A stretch of 64,000 bases of DNA, from contig CM043949.1 in NCBI GenBank assembly GCA_014529385.2, forward strand, positions 109,055,977-109,119,976, written 5' to 3'. Both the position numbers and the translations under genes were made by a program. Below are positions 44,217 to 54,112 of the stretch, piece after piece (position 1 is the first letter of the stretch; the number at the start of each line of letters is the position of its first letter). This DNA is from Adiantum capillus-veneris. Its lineage: Eukaryota; Streptophyta; Polypodiopsida; Polypodiales; Pteridaceae. The notes below the pieces were generated by a model. The model was given only the letters and a program-made list of their open reading frames with translations. It did no database searches and was not told where the DNA came from.

Positions 44217-44911
44217 TTAAAGTAAGGTCTTCGATGATCCAATGAGGACCTAGAGTTTGTTTTTTATTAGAAGGTAAAACTTTGAATTAAAGAAAGTGAA
44301 AATGTTACATGGATCCACAAGTAGGGGGAGCGTCACCCCGAGACGCTAGAGTTTTTGGACTTAGAACTTTAAAGCTTTTAAAGTGGGATTTACAGCTTAC
44401 GTATCTACAATTTTAAATTTGTAAAAAGGGTTCTAGAGCTTAAAAATGTAGAGTTTTAAAAGTAGGGTGTAGAGCATAGGGATCTAAAGCTTAGAGTGTA
44501 GAGCTTAAGGGTGCTTTTTTAATTCAATTCTATGTGCACGCTTATGTTTTTTTTTTTTAAAGCTTAGAGATGTAGTGATTTTAAAGTGGGATCTACCCTC
44601 AGATCCAAGCCTAAAATTGACGCCTACTTTTTTTGTCAAGGGCTATTTTGCCTATCAAAACAATCTCAAAATTGCCTATCATTTTTTGTATTTATATCTT
44701 TAAGTTAACGTTATATATGGCCAATTATATAAGTTGATTGCATTACACAAAGCATATGAAAGGGGGCTTGAAAAATTGGATGTCAAAAAGAATTTTTTAT
44801 CATGGCTGACAGGCCTTGTGATTTTATCACTTGTTTAATATTGTACCCACCCCCTTGTCAATTATCCTCTCTTTCACTTTGTCCCCCCCCCCCCCCCCCC
44901 CCCCCCCCCTT
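44217..44911. other. A+T-rich intergenic sequence and poly-C run
   Basis: Repeated words TAGAGCTT and TTTAAAG, no gene. A 27-bp pure C run lies at 44883-44909. Assembly length of such a run is unreliable. Confidence 0.5.
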
Positions 44912-45040
44912 TTTGGCCTGCTAAAGAAAGGCCCTAGTATTGGGTCACCTTAGACGTCCTCCAAGCGATGTCGTCCATGTAGACGGGTATTTTTTGTTTA
45001 AGTCTTTCGCTGCAGGTGAACTCACGAGCTCAGTTTTGTT
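44912..45040 (-). repeat. Dispersed repeat family R, copy 3
   Basis: Reverse orientation: TTTTTGGCCTGCTAAAG then GGCCCTAGTATTGGG, and TGCAGGTGAACTCACGAGCT at its inner end, which also occurs inverted in copy 1 near 42340. It directly abuts the LRR fragment. Confidence 0.65.
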
Positions 45041-45449
45041 CTGCAGTACTGCGTTCAGCAGATAGGACTGGTGCGAAGCTTCGCCCACCATTCCACCTTA
45101 CCTCCAGCAGAGAGCCCAACCATGCGTTGTTTCTCTTGCCTAGCTGTATGAGGTTCTTGCACACGCCCAAACTAGCTGGAATAGCTCCTACAGTCATGTT
45201 TTCGTCTAGCAATAGGTTGTGAAGCTTTCCCAAAAAGCCGATCACAACAGGGACGCGGCCTGAGAGTTGGCTTGTGTTGAGGTCCAGATCAACAAGGCTC
45301 GTGCAATTACCCAAGCTGCGAGGGATGATGCTTGTGACGTTGTTCTCCCACAAAAGCAGTTTTTGTAGTCTAGGAAGATGATGCCTAGCTTGAGATGATT
45401 TGAGAAGAGAGGGACATGAGCCAGCTAGGAATGATCCTGCAGATTCCAT
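45030..45449 (-). pseudogene. LRR receptor-like protein fragment
   Basis: Minus strand, 139 codons. Three leucine-rich repeats of plant extracellular type: LPRLQKLLLWENNVTSIIPR, SLGNCTSLVDLDLN..LSGRVP and LGKLHNLLLDEN...GAIPASLG. The consensus LxxLxLxxNxLxGxIP is evident. No signal peptide, transmembrane segment or kinase domain, so it is a fragment of an LRR receptor kinase or similar. The end (RSFAPVLSAERSTAEQN) lies within sequence shared with the dispersed repeat. A captured or decayed exon. Confidence 0.8.
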
Positions 45450-45465
45450 TCCTACTCATTGGAAG

Positions 45466-46077
45466 ATGTCGTTGAAAGAGAGTATGTTGGGTGAAAGCAC
45501 TTACACGAAGCCGCAAAGGAGGCCGAGGAGAATCTGTTGGGGTGGCTATGTTCCAATAAGAGCATCTGATTTTTCAAACGATGTCGACTTTCCGATGCCA
45601 TCAAATGAATCTGTAGATGTACCGTCCTTTGCCACAGCTTCGCCATGGTCACCGTCTTCTACATCCTCATCCTCATCATCTTCTTCTTCTTCACTGGCAA
45701 AATCGTCAACCATGCCTGTTGTGAAAGCTTCAGATAGGTATTGGTGCATAGCATGGCCATGGGCTAATCCGAATATCCTCCAAGCTGCTCTAGACTGGGC
45801 ATGTGTAATTGGGGGTGCTGATTGTACTATGATTCAGCTTGGTGAGCCTTGCTATGTGCCAAATACCCTCATCTCACATACATACTTTGCCTTCAACAGT
45901 TATTTCCAGACTCATCAACAAGCAACGGGCACATGCGATTTTGCCGGAATTGCAATGATAACCAATGAGGGTCCAAGTAAGTTTTTAGAAGTTGCTCGTT
46001 TCCGAAGCTTCTTGCATGCTTTCAAGGCAAGGGCCGAGTTGTTATGCAATGGTATCAAAATGTATGCTTTCACTTAG
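45466..46077 (+). pseudogene. X8 (CBM43) domain protein fragment
   Basis: Starts at ATG 45466 and runs 203 codons. Residues 1-75 are low-complexity with a Ser run (about residues 62-78). From about residue 87 comes an X8 domain: DRYWCIAWPWANPNILQAAL, DWACVIGGADCTMIQLGEPC, YVPNTLISHTYFAFNSYFQT and ATGTCDFAGIAMITNEGPSK, with five of the usual six cysteines. X8 domains bind beta-1,3-glucan (callose) in plasmodesmal and cell-wall proteins and beta-glucanases. The typical final CxF motif and a signal peptide or GPI signal are missing, and the C-terminus diverges. Likely a gene fragment, perhaps captured by a transposon. Confidence 0.8.
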
Positions 46078-46714
46078 GGTGGGTCTAGAGCTCTTGCTAG
46101 ATTTTGAAGCTTTGCTTATCATCTTTACTATGCCCTGAAGCTCCAGTAGTGGAGCTATTGAACCTAATGATTGCCTAGGGCATTTGCCTTCATCCTCTTC
46201 TATGTGCTGGTTGAAGAAGCTGGATCTGTCTAGTCATGGTTCAAGTGGCTTTTAGAGTCTCAAGTCTAATGGTAGCCAGTTTCCACCCTTGAAGCTTGTT
46301 AGCAAAGTAGAAGCTAAGGTAGTGGAACCAGTATTTGTTGTAATGACAGTACGCATGAGATTGCAAGCATTGCATCCATCAAAGGCCAGACTAGTTTTGT
46401 GAGTATCGTAGGAGATTGAATTAGATGACGAGATTGAAACCAGACATTTTTAAGGCGACTAGAAGATCCATTTAAGTCTATGATTCATTTTACAGGAAGT
46501 GGGGCCCTTAGGTGATATCTTGCATGTCCTGATGCTCGAGATAATTAGAAGGGCTATGTAGTGCAAGATGATAATGCATCGATACCTTGTCATGAGTCCT
46601 TGTCAGATTGCTTTCTTTGGGAAGTTTGTTACTGCCAAGATTTCACTCAGAGTTGAACAACTGAGCTGATTTCCCCTATAAATTTTAGCCATATATCATG
46701 ATTAGGCAAGGGCC
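46078..46714. other. Featureless sequence
   Basis: No ORF or repeat that I can support. It could be the intron or 3' flank of the X8 gene, but no splice-linked exon is evident. Confidence 0.4.
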
Positions 46715-47035
46715 ACATGGTTCGGACAAGGGTCCTGTGAGAGGCAACCTTTGGGGAGCTAGAAGTTCACGGCTATCTATAGGCCAAGGCTTATATATGA
46801 AGAGGTTGGGTGGAGCTCATACCTATTGGGTTAGGAGGAGAGCTTAGAGGGGGACTCCAAGCTCTTGTGAGTTCTCCTCAGAACCTCAATACGTCTGAGC
46901 CTGAGGAGAACCTCAATACGTCTGAGCCTTGGCTTATCTCCCATCAACCTCTCTATATATTGGCCCTTGCCTAAAAATATCTCTTGAACTGCCAATCCTC
47001 CGAGGGTTGCCTCCCATACGACCCTTGTCCTAACA
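46715..47035. repeat. Imperfect inverted repeat (MITE-like)
   Basis: The left arm 46715-46820 (GGACAAGGGTCCTGTGAGAG, AGGCCAAGGCTTATATATG, AGAGGTTGGGTGGAG) matches the reverse complement of 46925-47035 at roughly 75-80%. The loop contains a 27-bp tandem duplication (CCTCAATACGTCTGAGCC twice, 46883-46940). No target duplication found. Confidence 0.65.
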
Positions 47036-47868
47036 CACACGCGCGCACACCCCCCACCCCCAGAAAAGAAGGATAGGTAGTCCTCCTTGTTAATCCACCC
47101 AAGGAGTAGTCTCGGGAGGAGTGCTTGACTGGTCTAGGTAAGAGCCGCAAACACTAATTGAACCCATCTATTCCTTCCTATATACACCAGGGCCTGAAGG
47201 AACATACAAGTGACCTCTAGGACACGAAGCACAAGCCTTATCATTACAGTCATTCGGCTGTTTGTCGCGAGACTTGTTAGACCCCCTTGGTGGTTGTTTG
47301 TGTGAGTTGGAGATGCAAGGTGATGCTGAACTGTTTTTTACTAATGTCTCACCAAATGTATCTCCCACATAGGGTTGGACATAATGAGGAGAAGTAAATA
47401 CCAAAAACTCTAATTTTTGATATTTTTCAAGGAGAGGGATAAGCAAAACATGTGATCACCCGAGGAAGGCCATGGGATGCTACTGCTTGCAGTGAGAAGT
47501 GCCTTGAGCTGCTCATTTTGGCCTTGCAAGGTGCAAAATAGCTCATTGCGTATTGTACTAGTTGGAATCACAAGGCTCTCGAGATTGAAGTACTAAGCTC
47601 TTGAAATGAATGCTAGGAAGCCAGACGCGTAAACGTCAGCATGATGTGCAATCGTGTAATGAGGTAAGGATGGTGTGTGGAAATGTTCATGTTTTTCCTT
47701 GAAGTTTCTCTTTTGTAGTTGGGACAAGGGCATTGCAAATCGTTTATCAAGCTTATCATAGACACTTCTCCATCAGTGCAAAACTTTATCTTGATTAGAC
47801 TTGGGGCTTCTCTTGCCACGGAAATCAGCTACTTTTACATGTTTTACATCGGTTTTTTTCCGTTTCAC

Positions 47869-47901
<33 letters not shown>

Positions 47902-48300
47902 CTAATTTAACTGTTGTAGTGATTTCCTTGCAAATTGAAGCTTTTTGGAAGGGTTCTTTGGTATTTGAAGCTCTGAAGTGCATGTTTTGTCTTTTGAAAT
48001 TGTTTTCTATGAAAAGATGTCCTGGCCTTGTACTTCAGGCGCCGATTTAAAAGCAATTCTCTCATTCCCCTTTTCAAAGGATCAAACTTCAATTTATATC
48101 TAGCCAAAGCTCCCCTCAAGATGTCCAGAATGAAAAGGTTATGTCATCAAGTGATGATGAGTACACGGACCTCACGTTGGTGATTCGTGTAAGTTCCAGT
48201 ACTTGAAAACCCAGCAGTTCTATCACTCACTCTATTTTCTGGAGTCACTTCCATCAAGCTACTCCAGTTGGGAAATATGTTGGTCAAATTTCACAATAGG
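47036..48300. other. Unannotated region with poly-C run
   Basis: Weak minus-strand frames at 47446-47168 (Cys motif CNDKACASCP) and 47819-47613 match nothing I know. A 30-bp C run lies at 47870-47899. Confidence 0.35.
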
Positions 48301-48925
48301 ACCTTAAAGTGTCAAGTTTTTTGCTTTTGCTGTATTTAACCATTAGTTGCCTTGCTTATAGCATTGTTATAAGAACATTTAAATTTACAAAGCACCTAAA
48401 AGCACTCTCAAAGCATCTAAAAGCCCTTTCGAAGCATTTCGATGGAAACTCTGGAAGCAGCACAACACATGCCGACCACATTGAAGCACTTCAAAGAACT
48501 GCTAATGCACTTCAAAACACTTCTTCAGTATGTCCTGATGCTTCATCTAATGAGCTTGTTTTATGCAGGTTATCCAGGATGTAATTACTGATTCAGGTGA
48601 GACACTAAATGCCAACTATAGTGAGTGTAGAGTGAATGTATGTCAAAGGTGGTATCAACCTTGGGCTAAGATTGCAAATGTTGTATGCAGGCAGGGTCAG
48701 GTGGGAGCTCCCCTAATAAGCAAAGGCAGCAAGGCAAGAGAAGTGATGTAGAGGGCTCCAATATTGTGTCAAATACTAGTACTCTCCTTACTACTATTGC
48801 ACTGATGCTGAGAGAAGCTCTACAATTTTTTGCTGCCATTATCACCTATCTTTGTCACCATTTTGTGGCTGCAGTCAACCCTACAATGCCACCTGTATGC
48901 AGAATGCCATCTGTGCGCAGCTAAT
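48300..48925 (+). other. Possible exons of an unknown gene
   Basis: Two acceptor-like sites, TTTTATGCAG before GTTATCCAGG (48570) and TTGTATGCAG before GCAGGGTCAG (48690), precede short open segments. One reads VITDSGETLNANYSECRVNV. Repeated CTAAAAGCA words (48390-48425) give a KALSKHLKALSKH repeat. No family is recognised, and the exon model is speculative. Confidence 0.25.
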
Positions 48926-49483
48926 TGGCTGACATGACATCCTCCATAAGAACTATTTCAGAGATTTCACCATAAGAACGATTTCACAGATTTCAGAGAT
49001 TGTATCCAATTGAACTAAGTTTTATAATTTTGTTTCAAGACTAGATGACGTCTAGTTTTTGTAGTCATGTGCGAGTTTCTTTGAGGCTCTTTTTTTGCCC
49101 AAACATGTGACTTCTACATAGACAAACATTAACTAAATGGTTTTGTCTTCACATTTTAATTTGGATACACTTGTTGCTATGTGTGGCCATGTTTCTATGG
49201 ACTAATGAACATCTTCTAAAGCATCAAATTGCTTTTCTAAGAACGAATATCTTGGATGGAGTAGACTATATGTATGTGGGGATTGTGGTCTTCTCCAATA
49301 ATTGTATAGAACATCTACCGTAGCTTACATTGGGTGTTTTTCTTTAGTGTAGTGTTTGTTGGTCATTGTGCAATCGACATTAGCACGTAAGATTTGAAGC
49401 TTACTGGGATGTACGGTTTTGTTGGTATGTAGCTTAGGAATGAGGTGAGAAGTTGAGTTTGCTGTGCGACAATGTACTTGCTC
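48926..49483. other. Featureless intergenic sequence
   Basis: Includes a short direct repeat (CATAAGAAC.ATTTCA, 48945-48985). No gene seen. Confidence 0.5.
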
Positions 49484-49615
49484 TTTTTGGCCTGCTAAAG
49501 CATTGGCCTTAGTGTTGGTCTCGCTTGGGCGTGCTACTGCCTACGGTGTCCACGTGGAGGTCAGTTGCGTGTGAAATTTTATAGAGCCTTAAAGGCTTAG
49601 AGCCAGTCCACTGTA
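49484..49615 (-). repeat. Dispersed repeat family R, copy 4
   Basis: Starts TTTTTGGCCTGCTAAAGC, then GGCCTTAGTGTTGG, GCTTGGGCGTGCTACTGCC and TCCACGTGGAGGT; same family as 42290, 43120 and 44912. Confidence 0.7.
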
Positions 49616-52600
49616 CTCAGCGACTGCGTCCAAGGTTCGACATCTGATGGAGAAGCACTGGACGGAGCTGCTCTTTGCGAGGTTGCGGAGGGCGAGGGAG
49701 CTGGTCTTTGCGAGGCTGTCTGCGTCAGTACGGCTGCAGTCTCGAGCTCTTTCTCTGCGCACAGTGACTGGCTGCAATTGATTAGACTCAACAGCGAATT
49801 GCGCAGGTCATTCACTCTACAGCGCGTGGATGAAGGCAGGTGTTATTACTTTCCTTGCGCGTGCGCCATGCTGCACATTCAATGCATCATGTGAGTGCAA
49901 TCAGAGCCTGTGCCTTTTCCGCGTTGCTGCGAGCCTGCTTAGAGGGATAAACCGGGAGCTTGACGCAATCGGATCAGTGATTCCGTGCGAGTCTCCAAGC
50001 CCATTAAATCCGATTCAGTGCTGGAAATAAACCACGTTTGTTTTCAAATTGCTGCAGTAATATATATTCTGGCAAGGTGGACAATTAAAGGGTATGTTGG
50101 ACTCGCACGTCTTTGTAGACAAACCATGCAGAAAGCATGTAACAGCTAGTACCCACCACTTTGTGATGACTATGGTGACCACAGCTCTGAACAAAGGGCA
50201 TCCTCCATACATACAGATATAAGAGCTATATGCTCCCTTTCATTGTCAAATGCTGCCATTGATGAGGGTGTATTTGTGAGCTTCCTTGGCTCCTCTTACA
50301 CAACACCAGGCTCTATTACATGTTTCCGAGAACATCAATCCTCCGCTGCCTATTCACAGACAATCATCACTATATACCCTCGATCAACTTTGAATTACAA
50401 GATTTCTTCCCCTGGATGTATGAAATGATAGTGGTGGTAATGATGATGATGATGGTGATGCAAAATCCCTTTGCTAGAGTGCTTCTTAGCACTGCTGTAG
50501 ATGAGCATGTAATCACTTGATGTAGAAATCCGGCGCTCTCGGCACGACGATGTTGATTTTGAGTGGTTGTGCACAAGCTGCATTGCAGGTGGCAGTGATG
50601 CATTTTGAATGAGAAAAGCTGGCTTTGCTTATGTGCATGTACATGTCCATCACGAGAGGAAGATGCCTCTACATTATCACCGGTGCTGAGAGAAGCGACA
50701 TGGTGCCTTACCTCTCCTCTCTGGAGTACAGGTAACATGGTTAAGCCAATAGCAACTATTTGGCTGGTGACAGTTTCCCTTTATAAAGTTTGTTATGATG
50801 GTAGCTTAGGTTGAATATTTAAATCGATGCAAACTGTCAGGGTATATGACATGGAAGAGACCAGTGGCAATACTTCAAAAGTCTATGGGTGTGTATGGAG
50901 TCGTAAGGAATTCGCTTGGAATTTTATGGACATTCTAGAGATAGAGAGGGGGGTGAGGGCGTTCTTAGATGCATGTAGAAGTAAAGCAAGCCACTTTTGT
51001 AGCTTTGCAGAAAAATGTATCTGGGTGTTTTGATTCATAGCAGTCTTTTTAAGAGGACTGCTTGATGACAGTTGGGGTTCTAGTGACTAGCATTACACTT
51101 GAAGGGAGGTCGCGGTACTTGAAGTGGAGGTGACGTGAGTGACTTAATAGATAAAGATGCGGGTTACTGACTTAGATGAAGTAATAGGCGAATTTTTTAG
51201 TCATTGCATCTGGTTACAGACCCTTTAGTTTAGTAAGTCTGTAAAGCCTTCTGCATCAGTGGCCTTTCCCTTGATGAACTAGTGTATGCTCTGGGAATCA
51301 AACATTTTATGCATGCCTAATTAGCTCTATTGGCCATAGTGGGGGTGCAAGATATCATGCATTGGTGGGAATGTAGACCGCTCAAAACAGGAGCTCCCCT
51401 TGCTCTCTCCCCCTTTCATGAGACCCTACTCTTCTGATGTAGATATCATTGCCTTAGGCTTTGATGCTCCAGTTCTGTGGCAACAACCGGGCGGTCGTGC
51501 CATGTGCATGCTCACTGCTTAGTTTTTTGTTGAGGATGATCTTGATCTGCTGAGGGGGTGGGGGATAGGGCTTGAATGGAGCTGATTTGGTTGGAATAGC
51601 TAAGACTTCATTAGTTTTTTTGATCTTTTCAATGCGTACTGCTGGAGAAGATGCGAGAGGGACTGCGTTGATTTGTTGGTCCGTGCTGATGCTGGCTGTT
51701 GGAGAAGATGCGGGAGTGACCAGTGCAAGAATGGGCTGAGGATGCATGGCAAGTGTGTGGATTGAATTTGGAAACTTTGTTTGTTAATTGTGTAAAGTCT
51801 TTTTCAGCTTCTTTGTCTGTGAGACCTCAAGTACATGCTAGGTGTGTGAGTCAAGATGGAGCGATGGTCTCTTTCTGGGAGCGGAAGATTGGGTATAATT
51901 GTGAGTCAAAGGTGTGAAGGTTGCATCTTGCATATTTAAGTTTGTATACGGGTGTCTTCATTGACTTGGAAGAAAATTTTGCTCGTTTTTACGGAGCATT
52001 TTTGAAGATATTGAAAGTTGTATATATTTTACATTTTGCAACTCTAGAATTGAGCATCTTTATAAGATATCTTTTGATTGCATGTACTTTAGCTCTTGTG
52101 CCTTTCCATGTTTTAGCCCCAAATGTTTTAGCTGCTATTTGACAATTAGACAAGGTTATCTTGGGGTGTTTGGCACAAGAGGTACTGCCTCTTGAACGCT
52201 TAGCCATTGCCATTGCACACCATATATCACTTGCATCTACACGTTATCCTGGTAGTACTCACAGATGTTTGCTTCGACTTGCACGGGATTAGTGCAATTG
52301 GAAGGAAAGAAAAAAGGTTTAGCCTCACTTGCATATGACTATACTTGTACAACACCCATCGGAATTGATCTTTTGACTTTGTTTTCCACAATCAAAACCT
52401 CTCATATATCATCTTCCTCTTTCAATTTTCTCTTGCTGGTTGCTTTTGATTGCTCCATTGTGGTTTGTTTGGGATGTCATCTACTAAGATAAAAACATAA
52501 TTACAAAGTTCCGTGCCCCTCGCAAGCAACATTCTTGCAGTAAGTCTAACAACTTTTCTTCCTCCATTATCTGTTAATTGTCATTCTCATTTAGTTTGGA

Positions 52601-53640
52601 AAGTTTACAAGCATAATCTGAGGTGCGAAATTGTTTTCCTTACTTAGCCCTCTTGAGAGCATTAAAAATGACACATACTAGATTGTCTTTTTTTTATTGC
52701 ATTTACAAACCCTGATACATTTGCGGCTTTTATCTTCAATAAATAGTCATCTGAAAGTATGTTTGTTTGAGTTGAACTCCTCTCGCCAACTCATAGTGGA
52801 CATAAGTTGGAAGCCCAAGTCTATGAAGAAGCTACCAGGGACACCCCAACAGAGGCCACCCATTGGATACATCTTGGATTCGCAACCACCAACCTATTGC
52901 CGACATGAATACCATCGTTTCAGAAGGACCGCTTAGCGGCAAGTGAATTGCGACGTAGAGGTTTTTTAAACAAATAGTGTCTTTATGGCTTATACAATCC
53001 ACATTAGAAAATGAAGATTGTGGAAAGTAGAACCAGAGCCGACACATCGCCATCGACTCACCACTGCAAGTTTGTTTGCTTCCTGCTTGAAGCGCGAAGG
53101 TGGCAGGCATCTAGCCTTGCTAGCTTTGTGCTCCACATGAGCCATTCCTTTACTACTCTCTTGATTGCCATATCCTCTACTATTTCCAGTTGTGCTTATT
53201 CTCTGCATATACTTCCTCCTCACCATGAGAGCAGTGTTGCTGCTAGCTTGTATGCAGAGCAAGCCGCCAGTGGTCTGATCACTCCGCAACATACATTCTA
53301 CTACCTTGTGACCACCCTTGACATTGCCACTCTCCATTCCTTTGTCCTACTGCAGGCCACCGTGATTCTTCACCTTGTTTTAATATTGTACCCACCCCAT
53401 TGTCAGTTGTCCTCTCTTTCACTTTTTCCCCCCTCTCAATTTGTGTAGCACCCGTTACTTCAATGCCATGTAAAAGAAACCCCTCTCCTCCTTTTAATTT
53501 GTGCATAGTGCCCCCCTCTTACTTCAATAAGAGTAAAAAGACAAACCCTCCAAGTTCACTTTCAATTCAAAAGAGAGATAGATGCTTTTTTTCTTAAGTT
53601 GCAAAAGTGAAGGGTTTGTGGCCTAGAGGCTTTCCCACCA
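49616..53640. other. Long region without a supportable gene
   Basis: Only short frames occur, for example 50827-51033 and 51921-52142 on the plus strand and 51747-51454 on the minus strand. None shows a family motif. A (GAT)-type trinucleotide stretch lies near 50430-50460. 53385-53430 repeats the TATTGTACCCACC/CTCTCTTTCAC word also found near 44840-44890. Low-copy intergenic DNA or decayed repeats. Confidence 0.4.
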
Positions 53641-54112
53641 AAAAAAAAAAAAGAGAGGAGAGAGGAGAGAAGAGCAAGTTCCCGCATCACGCAGTGAGAG
53701 GGAGACAGGGTGCGCGCCCGCACAATGAGTGAGAGATAGGAGCTTTTTTGCGCATCGACGAGAGAGAGAGGGAGACTTCACACCCATTCGTCCACATATT
53801 CACTTACACACGCGTATTCACGTGTGCCACGTTATAAATTCGCTTCGCACATACACGTTCACGCGCATCACCCCGCACATTCTGCACCGCACACCCCATT
53901 GAACCGATTGCCCGAGATTAGATATACGAGCCCGACTAGAGACCGTGCACACGCCGAGAGTGCACTTTGCGCACACATGATGGCCATGACGAGCCAGTGC
54001 TCCGAGTAGATATTGCTCACGCTAGTAGGCGAGCACAGAGGCCGACCCACTTACATAGACACACAGGGATACTTTTTTGTCCAGTGTCATGCCTCCCTTG
54101 GCCCCACACAGA
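53641..54112 (+). other. Purine-rich tract, then lead-in to unknown ORF
   Basis: A-run and GAGAGGAGAG words at 53641-53780. From about 54050 frame 1 reads TYIDTQGYFFVQCHASLG and TFQIVRVRPGD, which resembles the start of the second repeat unit of the following ORF (PLSLPRQIVRVYTQAD). The unit therefore probably begins here, with a frameshift near 54110. Confidence 0.45.

Noticed and set aside
45546-45749. Acidic minus-strand ORF (DEDEDVEDGD)
   Set aside because: Complement of the serine-codon run in the X8 ORF.
50370-50738. 122-codon minus-strand ORF
   Set aside because: His/Ile runs come from a trinucleotide repeat; no family signal.
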